Positions 1 to 8,000 of a stretch of 64,000 bases of DNA are shown here, piece by piece. The notes beneath the pieces were generated by a model, which saw only the letters and a program-made list of their open reading frames with translations, had not been told where the DNA came from and did no database searches. How positions within the stretch are numbered: position 1 is the first letter of the stretch; the number at the start of each line of letters is the position of its first letter. This stretch comes from Pseudocitrobacter faecalis (GTDB taxonomy: Bacteria; Pseudomonadota; Gammaproteobacteria; Enterobacterales; Enterobacteriaceae): NCBI GenBank assembly GCA_003315335.1, contig QNRL01000003.1, positions 62,001 through 126,000 on the forward strand, written 5' to 3'. Made by a program: the position numbers and the translations under genes.

Positions 1-18
1 GATGGTTTTCTGACGCAT
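1..18 (-). CDS. Start of next tail gene (probably gpK-like), cut by window edge
   Basis: An ATG at 18..16 opens a frame reading MRQKTI before the window ends. It starts 1 nt past the stop of the gpL-like gene, as expected in a tightly packed tail operon. In lambda the gene after L is K (an NlpC/P60-type tail assembly protein), so that identity is inferred from gene order only; six codons cannot identify the product. Confidence 0.35.
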
Positions 19-19
19 A

Positions 20-775
20 TCAGCTCCTGATCAACGACGTTCCAACGAATCCGCCATGCGATAACTCATTACCTTTGCCAAAACGTAGCTCACATGCTGC
101 CAACGTACCGTTGCATTCATCCAGAGACGGATCGCTCACCGGGTTGTTGTTTTTGTCGAAATAGCGGGTTCCAGCATAGTCGCAGCCGTCGCCGGTACGG
201 TATTTATTCCGGATGCACCAGGTACACAGGGAATGAAGCTGTCGCGTCGGTATCATTAGCCCCTGCAGGTCCATCGGGCTGGACAGCGTGAACTCAACCA
301 CCTCGTTAGTTTCGCTACTCTTTGCATCGATGTAGAAAACTTTCAACTTTTCCTGCGTCGGGTCAGCCGTCGTACTGCCGCCAGCGAAGTTTTTAGCGTC
401 AAGGTACTGCGCCAGCGTATCGTGAATCGTAACCTTAGCCTGCAGAAGGTCGTCATACGCCAGGCATAGCGCTGTAATGGAGCTGTCGAGGTTAGCAACC
501 GATAATTTGGGTTGCGCGCTGCTCCCACTGGTAGATGCCTCGATCCCCTCAATCTGACAAGGCCAGGCCTTATATTCTTCTCCCTGCCACCAGATAGATT
601 TTGCCGGGAGCTTTTCCTCATCCCCGCCTGCTTCGGCGATTTCCTCCGGCGTATGAGCAATATTATGCGCATGGAAACGAAGCACCTCGCCTGCACCAAA
701 GGAAGTGCCATCCACCTCGAATAACCTGACACCATCGCCAGGCTCTAACTTCTGATAATCTGCGTTAAGACTCAT
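20..775 (-). CDS. Phage minor tail protein L (lambda gpL family)
   Basis: This 251 aa protein matches the lambda gpL family in length and layout. An N-terminal tail-associated domain contains the WWQGEEYKAWP stretch, and a C-terminal part carries spaced cysteines (CTWC near residue 184-187, then one in GDGCDYAG, DECNG and AACEL). Lambda gpL holds an iron-sulfur cluster through such C-terminal cysteines; I infer the same here. gpL works at the tail tip during initiation of tail assembly. The gene overlaps the upstream gpM-like gene by 4 nt, giving translational coupling. The order H-M-L is that of lambda. Confidence 0.9.
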   Translation of the reverse strand: MSLNADYQKLEPGDGVRLFEVDGTSFGAGEVLRFHAHNIAHTPEEIAEAGGDEEKLPAKSIWWQGEEYKAWPCQIEGIEASTSGSSAQPKLSVANLDSSITALCLAYDDLLQAKVTIHDTLAQYLDAKNFAGGSTTADPTQEKLKVFYIDAKSSETNEVVEFTLSSPMDLQGLMIPTRQLHSLCTWCIRNKYRTGDGCDYAGTRYFDKNNNPVSDPSLDECNGTLAACELRFGKGNELSHGGFVGTSLIRS

Positions 776-1113
776 GGTTTGAATGCCTGTTCAAAAGTTG
801 CAGAAAGATTAAATAACCCGGCACCAAGCGGAGTTGGCGCATAGGTGTCACAACGGTAAAGGCCGAGCGGTTCAAGCGGTGGTTTCCACTGGAAAGCCTT
901 TACCCCTTGATGGCGGTCAAGGAAGTCTTTAATTGCCCCTATGTACGATTCGGTACCGGTGAACTGGAGGGTCCATTTCTGCGAGCGGGGATTAATCCCG
1001 TCGCCGGAAACCTGCTGATATCCGTCACCGAACTGCGCGGTGCGCCGGCGGAATGTCACTTCCTGCTCCGCGTTCGGGCGCGGACACCAGCTGAATGTTT
1101 CTATAGCCATCAC
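772..1113 (-). CDS. Phage minor tail protein M (lambda gpM family)
   Basis: A 113 aa protein of the phage minor tail family typified by lambda gpM. It shows the family's FSWCPRP opening, the FGDGYQQ motif and the RCDTYAP region near the C terminus. gpM acts at the distal tail tip after the tape measure and before gpL. It overlaps both neighbours by 4 nt (tape measure stop/M start and M stop/L start), as in a translationally coupled cascade. Confidence 0.92.
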   Translation of the reverse strand: MMAIETFSWCPRPNAEQEVTFRRRTAQFGDGYQQVSGDGINPRSQKWTLQFTGTESYIGAIKDFLDRHQGVKAFQWKPPLEPLGLYRCDTYAPTPLGAGLFNLSATFEQAFKP

Positions 1114-3530
1114 CGCCCTCCTTTTGCCAGATTCCAGACCGCGCCACCGGGTGAAAGGTCACGGCCTATCAACTCGCGGTATCGCCGATCAACAAAACTA
1201 CCTACCTCCCGCCCGAATTGCTCATATCCACCGCTAGCCTGAGTCTGGGTATTCCCATTGCCATCAATCTGAATACTGACCTGAGGAGCACTACTACCAC
1301 CCGGTGTTAAGCCTGAGCTTCCCATAGCACGCACGCCCAGCGATCCGTCGGCGGCGCGGGTCAGTGGCATAATAGCCTCCGGCCCAGCCTCCCCCATCAA
1401 TCCGGCCCCTTTGGCAAAGGCAAACAGTGTTGGAGAGCTGACGACAGAGTTACTGTACTGACTGAGATCGGCAGAAGAGTAAACGCCGCCTTTGGCGTTG
1501 AGTTGCAGGCTCGCCCCGTAGGACTGAAGCGCAGTACCGCTGCTGGCGGAAGACGATGCGGCACCACCGAACAATGAGCCTATCGAGCTGGCTGCATTGG
1601 CGATCATCATGTTAACCATCACCTGTTCGATGATTTTCAGAACACTGACACCCCAGTCTTTCCAGCTCGCTTTATTGTCGTTGAGCATGTCGACGATATT
1701 GCTGCTGATACCGGAAAGCGCGCTTTTCATAGCGTCCGCCGCCAGCGTCGCATAGTTAGTTGAATCATCTACCCAGTCAGCGAGACCGTCTCGGGCACCA
1801 GTCACCCAGTCAGACTGCAGCGCATCAATTTGACTGTAATAATCCTCCTGGATGCCCAGCCTCTCAGCTTGTGCATCCTTTAATGCCTGGGTTTCGCGGT
1901 CATAAACTGTCTGGCTGATATCTCCTGACTGATACTGCTTTTGCAGATCGCGCTGCTGATCGAGATAACTGCGCTCTATACTCAGCCTTTCCCTCAGCCT
2001 TTCACGCTGCTTGTCACCGAGTCCGGCTCCCTGAATATCCACGCCCAAATCTGCACGTGCATTCTCGTTCTGCTCCTGCAGATTTGCCACGAACGCCGCT
2101 ACCTTCGCGTTTTCTTCATTAGCTTTTTTGACGGCATTAAGGCGATCAACTTCCTGAGCCAGAGACGCAAGTCGTTTCTTCTGGGTTTCGTTAAGCCCCT
2201 GCAACTTGCCGTCAGCAATGTCGAACTGAAGTTTTTGTTGTTCAGTCACCACAGCGGTTTTTTTGCCGGTGGTGTCGATCAGTTCAATCTGGCGCATGTA
2301 ACTGCGCTCAGCGCTTTTAAACGCAGAATCCAGTTTCTGACCAGAAGTGTCTTTTTGTGGCTTACCGTTTGTCTCCCCGGCGCCAAGGCTATAATTTGTT
2401 TTGACTGGCTCGGGTAGTTTTATTTCCGGAAGCGTGGACTGGGAATTTTTCAAAAAGGCCAGACGTTTCTGGAGCTCAGCCCTTTCGGCCTGTTTACCTG
2501 ACACATCCATCCCAATTCTGTTGAAACTCGCCAGCACACCTTTATCATCGAGATCGGCATTCAGGTTCTTGATGCGACGTTCAATTTCGGGAATTGAGGC
2601 ATTCAAACCCACCGCTTTGCCGCCTTTGTACTGGTCTATCAGCTTTCCGGCTTCGGTCCCCACCTTTACCAGCCAGGTGGCCAGGTCTACCACCCCACCA
2701 ACAAGATCAGTCAGCCCCTGAATAACAGCCGGGTCTTTAAATACATCCCCCATATCTCCAATGGATTTCTGAAGTGCACTCAAATCTACGCTGGCAAGGC
2801 CCGTCGCAAGTTCAATTTTGACGCCGTTGACCTGCGTCTCCATATCCTCAAACAGGGCGTTAACTTTAACCAGCTTTTCGATATCTGCGTCATCGGGCGC
2901 CACACCAAACTTCTTCGCGGCATCCATATACTGACGCAGCTTTTCACTGCCATTGTCCAGGAGCGGTAGCATCTTTGACAGGTCATTACCCAGACTCTCC
3001 AGGATGGTAGTCTTCTCGGCGTTGGACTTAACTTTCTCCAGTGCGTCACTGATTGCCAGAAGCTGCTTATCGGGAGTTTCCCCGGCCAGTTTCTTAGCCG
3101 ACAACCCAAGAGAGTCCAGGGCGCCGACTGCCTCACCAGATTTATTAAGAACAGCATCGCCGATTTTGTCTCCGACATCTTTAAAGATGTCAGCCATCTG
3201 ATCCCCGGATACACCTGCTTTTTCTGCAGCATATTGCCAGACTAACAGTGACTGCGTGGACATGTTGAGTGATTTTGCCCAGCGGTCAGACTCGGTTATC
3301 TGGCGTGAAGTGGTTTTGAGCAGGTTATACCCAGCCACCCCGGCTCCGACGGCGGCGGCACCGACGGCTGTTGCAAATCCGGTCATGGCAACTGCAGCAG
3401 CAGCGGCATCCTCCTTAACCTGCTTACGCCATTTTTGTGAAGCTCGCTCAGCCTGTGAGAGGCCGGAGACAAAACCGCCCACCTTGGCGATCAGGTCGAT
3501 AGTCAGCGTGCCCAGTGATTTGGAAGCCAT
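1110..3530 (-). CDS. Tail length tape measure protein (lambda gpH-like)
   Basis: The largest tail gene, 806 aa. The N-terminal third has a small-residue-rich hydrophobic segment (about residues 40-70, AAAAAVAMTGFATAV), the middle is coiled-coil rich (roughly 400-560), and the C-terminal part has the lambda tape-measure C-domain features, ending in the common GGAVWNLAKGGR. The protein sets tail length and passes into the cell during DNA ejection. It lies directly after the G/GT chaperone pair, the standard siphophage position. At 806 aa it is close to the 853 aa of lambda gpH, so a tail of similar length is predicted. Confidence 0.93.
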   Translation of the reverse strand: MASKSLGTLTIDLIAKVGGFVSGLSQAERASQKWRKQVKEDAAAAAVAMTGFATAVGAAAVGAGVAGYNLLKTTSRQITESDRWAKSLNMSTQSLLVWQYAAEKAGVSGDQMADIFKDVGDKIGDAVLNKSGEAVGALDSLGLSAKKLAGETPDKQLLAISDALEKVKSNAEKTTILESLGNDLSKMLPLLDNGSEKLRQYMDAAKKFGVAPDDADIEKLVKVNALFEDMETQVNGVKIELATGLASVDLSALQKSIGDMGDVFKDPAVIQGLTDLVGGVVDLATWLVKVGTEAGKLIDQYKGGKAVGLNASIPEIERRIKNLNADLDDKGVLASFNRIGMDVSGKQAERAELQKRLAFLKNSQSTLPEIKLPEPVKTNYSLGAGETNGKPQKDTSGQKLDSAFKSAERSYMRQIELIDTTGKKTAVVTEQQKLQFDIADGKLQGLNETQKKRLASLAQEVDRLNAVKKANEENAKVAAFVANLQEQNENARADLGVDIQGAGLGDKQRERLRERLSIERSYLDQQRDLQKQYQSGDISQTVYDRETQALKDAQAERLGIQEDYYSQIDALQSDWVTGARDGLADWVDDSTNYATLAADAMKSALSGISSNIVDMLNDNKASWKDWGVSVLKIIEQVMVNMMIANAASSIGSLFGGAASSSASSGTALQSYGASLQLNAKGGVYSSADLSQYSNSVVSSPTLFAFAKGAGLMGEAGPEAIMPLTRAADGSLGVRAMGSSGLTPGGSSAPQVSIQIDGNGNTQTQASGGYEQFGREVGSFVDRRYRELIGRDLSPGGAVWNLAKGGR

Positions 3531-3549
3531 AAACTCTCCGTTGGCGGCG

Positions 3550-4211
3550 TTATGTCCAGCTGGCTCTGGCTTCCTCTAACGAGATTGGCCCATCAACAGC
3601 TTTGACTTTGGTGAAGTGCAGTGTGAAATCGGTGGGAGTGAATGGTGGATGTTTGGGGTCTCTGTTGACGTTGGCTATCATGCTGGCCACCAGCCCAGCC
3701 CCCCACTCAACCCGCATCATCGGGTTCAGGCTTCCATATCTTTCCCGGTATTTTGCCCAGAGCTGGGACTCTTTGAATGAGAGCGACTCACGCGCTTCGG
3801 CGATCGTTTTTCCGCCGATTCCGTTGAGGACGAGCTCGCACCAGAATTCGTCTTCGGCGCTGAGCTCGAAGTCTTTCCCAGATCGTTAACTTCCTGAATA
3901 GCCAACAGTAGCGCAACCGTCAGACTACCATCCAGCGCACCACGCTCAGGGTCGGCCTCACCAGTAATGTCTGCCGGTGTGAAGACAGGCTTACCAAGTT
4001 CATCGCAGATAGATGCTGCAATGCGTCCTGCCACACCATCCACCTTGCCCCCAAATGCCAGTACATCGGACGTCGCTGTGTGATACCCCATCGGGCGAAC
4101 ATACACGGTCGCAGTGATTTTCTTATCGCCCTGTTTCCAGGATATCTCTTTCTCAACCGGACGGCCGGTAAACGCGCCGGACTCCTTGAGTGCTTCAAGC
4201 GTTAATTTCAT
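3550..4211 (-). CDS. Tail assembly chaperone GT fusion made by programmed -1 frameshift
   Basis: Ribosomes start at the ATG at 4211 (MKLTLEALKE), read gpG, slip back one base at GGGAAAG (3879..3873) and continue in the -1 frame as KDFELSAEDEFWCELVLNG, ending at the TAA at 3552..3550. With one base read twice, the 662-nt span gives exactly 221 codons (220 aa plus stop). The T part continues with sensible protein (FKESQLWAKYREKYGSLNP; PPFTPTDFTLHFTKVK). In lambda, G and GT in a fixed ratio load the tape measure for tail tube assembly. The heptamer is identical to the lambda one. The upstream longer reading frame to 4337 is not needed. Confidence 0.85.
3726..4211 (-). CDS. Tail assembly chaperone G (non-shifted product)
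   Basis: Zero-frame reading of the chaperone gene, 161 aa from the ATG at 4211. The first ~115 residues (to NDLGK) are shared with GT. After the slip site the zero-frame tail becomes Ser/Lys-rich (SSSAPKTNSGASSSST...), a low-complexity end that looks unconstrained, as expected if the real T coding lies in the -1 frame. gpG is the abundant form and spirals around the tape measure in lambda. It lies between the major tail protein and tape measure genes, the canonical site for this pair. Confidence 0.85.
   Translation of the reverse strand: MKLTLEALKESGAFTGRPVEKEISWKQGDKKITATVYVRPMGYHTATSDVLAFGGKVDGVAGRIAASICDELGKPVFTPADITGEADPERGALDGSLTVALLLAIQEVNDLGKTSSSAPKTNSGASSSSTESAEKRSPKRVSRSHSKSPSSGQNTGKDMEA
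3873..3879 (-). other. -1 frameshift slippery heptamer GGGAAAG
   Basis: On the minus strand the zero frame reads CTG GGA AAG ACT; a -1 slip re-pairs the two tRNAs on GGG AAA. The heptamer GGGAAAG is the one used in lambda G/T. The frame shift joins two good coding segments, which supports function. Confidence 0.85.
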
Positions 4212-4248
4212 TTTTGTCTCTCGAAATGGGGCATCAAGCCCCATCAGT

Positions 4249-4746
4249 TTAAGAAGCTGCCTTAGGAACCCACACCGCAGAACCGGAACGCTGGATAGAT
4301 GCGGAGGTGGAGACGACCGTGTTTGCTGCAAAATCAAACGGGAAGTCGCTTACGTAGCCTTTGAAAACAAACCACGTGCGGCTGTCAGGCAGCGCCAGTC
4401 CGTCTACCGCCCCGCTTGCCTCTTCGGTAGCAACTGTTGGTGACGCTGTACCATCGGCCCAGCCAATTGCAAACGTCAGATCCTGATCGCTCTCATCATC
4501 GGAAATCGACAGGTTGTGCAGCATCACGTGGCTGGTATTTTTTGGGTCGGCATTTAGAGTGAGTGAGGCGGTCCCGGGAGTTCGGAGGCCCCGCTTATAG
4601 GAGCGGTCAAACTTTTCAGAAAGACACGTGTCTTCAATCTGGTCGGCAGGGTTACTACCAGGCGAAAATGCAGTGATACACTCGATTTCGCTCACCGCGC
4701 CACTGGCGAGCACAAAGAGTTGTGTGCCTTGAGTTAATACAGACAT
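4249..4746 (-). CDS. Major tail (tube) protein
   Basis: A 165 aa protein placed between the DUF3168 tail terminator gene and the G/GT chaperones, the position of the tail tube subunit. It begins [14 protein letters not shown] and contains the middle region [18 protein letters not shown] typical of siphophage tube proteins. A good ribosome site (GGAG, 7 nt before ATG) suits a highly expressed structural protein. It stacks as hexameric rings to form the tail. Function is assigned from family resemblance plus synteny. Confidence 0.8.
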   Translation of the reverse strand: MSVLTQGTQLFVLASGAVSEIECITAFSPGSNPADQIEDTCLSEKFDRSYKRGLRTPGTASLTLNADPKNTSHVMLHNLSISDDESDQDLTFAIGWADGTASPTVATEEASGAVDGLALPDSRTWFVFKGYVSDFPFDFAANTVVSTSASIQRSGSAVWVPKAAS

Positions 4747-4763
4747 TTATTATCTCCGGTCAT

Positions 4764-4787
4764 AAAAAAACCGGCTCAGGGCCGGTT
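4764..4787 (-). terminator. Intrinsic terminator inside the late operon
   Basis: On the minus strand a GC-rich stem AACCGGC/GCCGGTT with a 5-nt loop is followed by seven T. It sits between the tail terminator and major tail genes, so transcription must read through it, consistent with Q-modified polymerase on the late transcript. Confidence 0.75.
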
Positions 4788-4797
4788 GGGAAGGTTC

Positions 4798-5163
4798 TTA
4801 TCGATTGACTATCCAGTCCACATCGAACGAATAGCGATAGCGTTTTGTTTCGGGGTCTCTTTCCTGTCCGCCCCAGCGCGTGATATGCGCGTGCGGCTCA
4901 ATGGCATCCCGCAGCGCCGTGGCCACGGCAATCACTTCATCCACTGTGTCGGCATATGCATCCACCTGCAGCGTAAAAAAGTCTGCGTCAGGGCGCTGGG
5001 CAAGGTAGTTCTCCGGAGAACCGGTGATGTTCTGCCAGACCACATAGGGATAGACCACGTTGTCGTCCTGCTGGCCGAACGGATACAGGCGCAGTGTGTC
5101 ACCGCCCAGTAGCGCAACCACCGGAGGACTTGCGGCGCAGACGATAAAGATCGGCGCAATCAC
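4798..5163 (-). CDS. Tail terminator/completion protein, DUF3168 family
   Basis: A 121 aa protein with the DUF3168 features: YPFGQQDDNVVYPYVVWQNITGSPENYL near the centre and QVDAYADTVDEVIAVATALRDAI, where a helix follows the beta core. Family members cap the growing tail tube. It overlaps the HK97 gp10-like gene by 4 nt (start inside stop) and is followed by the internal terminator before the tube gene. Confidence 0.82.
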   Translation of the reverse strand: MIAPIFIVCAASPPVVALLGGDTLRLYPFGQQDDNVVYPYVVWQNITGSPENYLAQRPDADFFTLQVDAYADTVDEVIAVATALRDAIEPHAHITRWGGQERDPETKRYRYSFDVDWIVNR

Positions 5164-5699
5164 GGGGGTACTCCTTTTTTCGCCGCGCGCCTGATGGCAC
5201 GGTCAATAGACTTTTCGTATTCCGAGGCGAATACGCTTACCACTTCGTCCACACTGCCTTGCGCTGCCGGGCGAAGAATGGGCTGGGCTGGCATATTTTC
5301 TGTGCCAAACTCCAAAAAACGCCAGTACCAGGTATTCCCGCCTGGATTTTTTGAATTGCCGGGGGTGTAATACAATCTTCCCGCACGACCTTTCCGCCTG
5401 TTTTCGCTTGAATCAGCATACGAAATGGCTCCGCCCAAAACGCCAACCCTGAAAGCCAGATTACCGGTTCTTCGGAATGTAACATTGCTCCATCTGGCCA
5501 CAATATTTTTGCTTATCGATTCCTTGGTTAGCGGATCATCCACACGGGCTGCGTTATCCCTGGCTTTAGCGGCAATCACATTTGCCGCCTTGCGAAGCGC
5601 TGCCCGACCACCACGGCGGCGCAGATCATCGCTGATACTGTCCAGCTTCCCCAGAAGTGAATCGACACCGGTAATACTGAAATCAATGCCATCAGCCAT
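5160..5699 (-). CDS. HK97 gp10-family head-tail/tail completion protein
   Basis: The start is taken at the ATG at 5699 (MADGIDFSITG), preceded by GAGGTG at good spacing, giving 179 aa; a longer frame begins at 5708. The N-terminal part (LRRRGGRAALRKAANVIAAKARDNA) and the aromatic-rich region before EFGTENMPAQPILRPA are characteristic of the HK97 gp10 family, which acts at the head-tail interface. It overlaps its upstream neighbour by 8 nt and the downstream DUF3168 gene by 4 nt. Confidence 0.85.
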   Translation of the reverse strand: MADGIDFSITGVDSLLGKLDSISDDLRRRGGRAALRKAANVIAAKARDNAARVDDPLTKESISKNIVARWSNVTFRRTGNLAFRVGVLGGAISYADSSENRRKGRAGRLYYTPGNSKNPGGNTWYWRFLEFGTENMPAQPILRPAAQGSVDEVVSVFASEYEKSIDRAIRRAAKKGVPP

Positions 5700-6024
5700 C
5701 GTTAACACCTCGCGAGCAGGGTAGCGTCAGATATTCCCGTCCGCTTTTATCATCTTCCAGTACACCCTGAATGTCGTAAACACGCCCACGGTAAAGAATG
5801 CGATGCTTATCCGTGACATCATCACGCCAGCGGATAGTGATCCGCGTTGTTACCTCGCTCTGCCCCGCTTGCGCGGCAACAAAGTCACGGGCTGACAAAT
5901 CGGCAACGTTAGCCCAAAGCTCAGCCACATCAGCCCATCCATTAACTACCGCACCGGTAACCGGGCTCTGAGTTTTAACAGGCTTCTGAAGTGTGATTCG
6001 TTTATTGAGCTTTCCAGCCTGCAT
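5692..6024 (-). CDS. Head-tail adaptor (phage head closure) protein
   Basis: A 110 aa protein from the ATG at 6024 (a GTG at 6027 is an alternative). It matches the siphophage head-closure family: MQAGKLNKRITLQKP start, W-rich middle (NGWADVAELWANV), the RDFVAAQA segment, and TRITIRWRDDVTDKHRILYRGRVYDI. It seals the connector after DNA packaging and gives the tail its docking surface. Its start overlaps the stop of the preceding 61 aa gene. Confidence 0.88.
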   Translation of the reverse strand: MQAGKLNKRITLQKPVKTQSPVTGAVVNGWADVAELWANVADLSARDFVAAQAGQSEVTTRITIRWRDDVTDKHRILYRGRVYDIQGVLEDDKSGREYLTLPCSRGVNDG

Positions 6025-6026
6025 CA

Positions 6027-6212
6027 CTACCCCCTGGGCTTGCCGCTGAGGTATGTCGCCACTGGTGAATCGAGCGTTGTCGTTTCGATGTCATCAGCCA
6101 GGGACTCATAAAGCAAAGCAACCATGGCTTCATTTGACTCCGCCAGGCGGTTCATTGCTGCGGTCTGGGCTGCCATTGCTGCCAGCAGTTGGTTTACCTG
6201 TTGCTCGTTCAT
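6027..6212 (-). CDS. Small phage protein of unknown function (61 aa)
   Basis: A short protein beginning MNEQQVNQLLAAMAAQ, with a helical N-terminal half and a C-terminal YLSGKPRG. Similar short genes occur at this point in HK97-like head operons, which is why I accept it although no function is known. Its first 83 nt overlap, in another frame, the end of the 47 aa CxxC gene; its stop overlaps the start of the head-closure gene. Confidence 0.65.
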   Translation of the reverse strand: MNEQQVNQLLAAMAAQTAAMNRLAESNEAMVALLYESLADDIETTTLDSPVATYLSGKPRG

Positions 6213-6273
6213 AGGCGATTTTCATCCACTTTTTAAGCCACTCACGTCGGGCGGCGCATCCGGAACATGCCAT
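6130..6273 (-). CDS. Small CxxC protein (47 aa) overlapping two neighbours
   Basis: Start ATG at 6273 overlaps the stop of the connector gene (TGATG), implying coupled translation. The product begins MACSGCAARREWLKKWMKIA, with a CSGC pair followed by a basic amphipathic helix, and ends GGVK. Short proteins with this opening recur in HK97-type phages next to the connector; the function is unknown. A structural zinc or thiol role is only a guess. It shares 83 nt with the 61 aa gene in a different frame. Confidence 0.7.
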   Translation of the reverse strand: MACSGCAARREWLKKWMKIAYERATGKPTAGSNGSPDRSNEPPGGVK

Positions 6274-6599
6274 CAGTGCCACCTCCGGTGTCTTATCAAC
6301 AAGGCCTCAACGCCCAACGGCATGTCCGTGAGATTTTGCGCTGCTGCTTCGCGGTTCGCATACCAGTGGCCAATAAGCAATAGAATTGCCGCCCAGATGC
6401 CGGGTGTAAAAAGAATCTCACGGGGAGAAGCCTCACCTTCCGCTGGCGGCGTCAACGCTTCTACCAGCGCGCCGTCGCAGAACAATTCAACGTAATCGAT
6501 GGCCGCTGAAGCGTAGGCAGTGATGAGCGAATCTTCGGCGTCGCTGTCAACCCTCAGATGCGTCTTTATCAGCGCCATCTGCTCCGCGCTTATTTCCAC
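6273..6599 (-). CDS. Head-tail connector protein (HK97 gp6-like)
   Basis: A 108 aa protein of the phage connector family typified by HK97 gp6. It opens ISAEQMALIKTHLRVD, followed by the SDAEDSLITAYASAAIDYVE helix and the GIWAAILLLIGHWYANRE helix that packs in the ring. The protein forms the ring under the portal. It overlaps the 80 aa gene upstream by 53 nt and the CxxC gene downstream by 3 nt. Confidence 0.87.
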   Translation of the reverse strand: MEISAEQMALIKTHLRVDSDAEDSLITAYASAAIDYVELFCDGALVEALTPPAEGEASPREILFTPGIWAAILLLIGHWYANREAAAQNLTDMPLGVEALLIRHRRWH

Positions 6600-6789
6600 C
6601 TTTACCCCCGGATTTAGCTTTTACAGGTTGTTCAGGAACGGAAGTTTCCGCCTTTTCGGGCTCAATCTCTTCGGCAAGGCGCAGTTTCACCAGCACGTCG
6701 CCGATCTCTTTCTTCACCACCCGGCTCTCGCCCTGGGATACAGTTCCGAGGTGGTAATGTGAGAACATACGGAGAGCTTTAATTTTCAT
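6547..6789 (-). CDS. Hypothetical phage protein between capsid and connector (80 aa)
   Basis: The N-terminal 40 residues (MKIKALRMFSHYHLGTVSQG, then VVKKEIGDVLVKLRLAEEIE) look like a compact folded unit; the C-terminal half is a charged, Gly/Lys-rich tail. It resembles the short proteins often found just after the capsid gene, but I cannot name a function. Its end overlaps the connector start by 53 nt, unusually long for this operon. Confidence 0.6.
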   Translation of the reverse strand: MKIKALRMFSHYHLGTVSQGESRVVKKEIGDVLVKLRLAEEIEPEKAETSVPEQPVKAKSGGKGGNKRGADGADKDASEG

Positions 6790-6825
6790 ATCGTAAACGC
6801 GGCCATTTCTGACCGCGCCCTGCTG

Positions 6826-7989
6826 TTATTCGCCGGAAGAAATCGCAATATCGCCAGTCACGATAGCTGCGGGACGGTAGTGCGCCAGAGCCAGACGCTC
6901 TTCGCACAGAATGGTCAGCATGTTTTTAACGAAGTTATCGCGATCCTGGTTACTGATCTCGATAGTGGCATCCATGCGGTCCCACACCTGAGACGCCAGG
7001 CCAAATGCACCAACGGTGAACTTTCCTGCCGTCTGCGCTGTGGTTGATACAACCGGCAGGCCCCAGAGTACTTTCGAGGCAAACGCCTGAGGGCCGCCGA
7101 GGATGTAATTGCCATTAGCGTCTTTCAGCAGTGCGATGCGATGCCAGTCGGCCGGGTTGAGGATGATGCCGTCGGCTTCGAACTCACTTAGTGACACCTG
7201 ATAGATGGCATGTGCCAGAACATCAGCACCTGTATCCCCGGTCGCGTTAAGTGCGGTTTCGTATTCGTTCGCCACCACGTTCAACCCCTGGAGATTGTCG
7301 CCGGTGCCATCACCGTTAAGCATCTGATTCTCTTCCACCAGCGCCAGACCGTACATCATGCGGGAGTTGATATAGGACTGCAGCGCCGGGGCGTCATCCA
7401 TAATCTGGCGTGATGCCTGGATCCAGTGGGCAATGGTTTTCACATTCGCCGTTTCTTTGGTGAACGTGATATTACTCTCTGGTTTGAGGGTGCCTTCAGC
7501 AACCGGTGCGGCGGCGTTGGTAAACACATTTTCACGCACATATTCCAGCGCGTTACTGGTGATGCGCCCTTGTGCCAGCAGGTCACGAACGGTCAGGCGA
7601 CGCAGGCCCGGCATCAGAATACCAGGTACCTGCTGGGGCTGTACAAGCACACCGGCGGATGCAGCGCCAGAACCGATCGCCTTATCGAAACTGGTGACTT
7701 TTGCTTTAGTGCGGGAGCCGTCCCAGCCTTTCATCAGGTCTTCAGAAACGCGCTCCGCAAAGGACTTCTGGGTGGTCTGGTCAGGCGAGTTTCCTGCCAG
7801 CTTCTGTTCCAGATCGAACAGGCGGGAGCCGGTGGTTTTCAGCTCTTCCTGCGCTTTGGTCAGGTCGGTCTGCAGCTGTTTGTTGATTTCGCCGTTCTGG
7901 CTGATGGATTTACGCTGCTCTTCGATGAGTTCTTTCACTTCTTTCTGTGAATTCTCAATCGCTTTTTCGAGGGTTGCTAATTCAGACAT
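6826..7989 (-). CDS. HK97-family major capsid protein with cross-linking residues
   Basis: This 387 aa protein is close to HK97 gp5 along its whole length. Residues 1-103 form the coiled-coil delta domain acting as internal scaffold, with the equivalent maturation cut after Lys103 (FDK/AIG). The residues forming the HK97 isopeptide chainmail are all present at the same numbers: Lys169 in LKPES, Asn356 in VKNM and catalytic Glu363 in CEER. I therefore infer covalent cross-linking of the mature shell. The neighbouring genes (protease, portal) are the expected HK97 partners. Confidence 0.95.
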   Translation of the reverse strand: MSELATLEKAIENSQKEVKELIEEQRKSISQNGEINKQLQTDLTKAQEELKTTGSRLFDLEQKLAGNSPDQTTQKSFAERVSEDLMKGWDGSRTKAKVTSFDKAIGSGAASAGVLVQPQQVPGILMPGLRRLTVRDLLAQGRITSNALEYVRENVFTNAAAPVAEGTLKPESNITFTKETANVKTIAHWIQASRQIMDDAPALQSYINSRMMYGLALVEENQMLNGDGTGDNLQGLNVVANEYETALNATGDTGADVLAHAIYQVSLSEFEADGIILNPADWHRIALLKDANGNYILGGPQAFASKVLWGLPVVSTTAQTAGKFTVGAFGLASQVWDRMDATIEISNQDRDNFVKNMLTILCEERLALAHYRPAAIVTGDIAISSGE

Positions 7990-8000
7990 GTGGTACTCCG

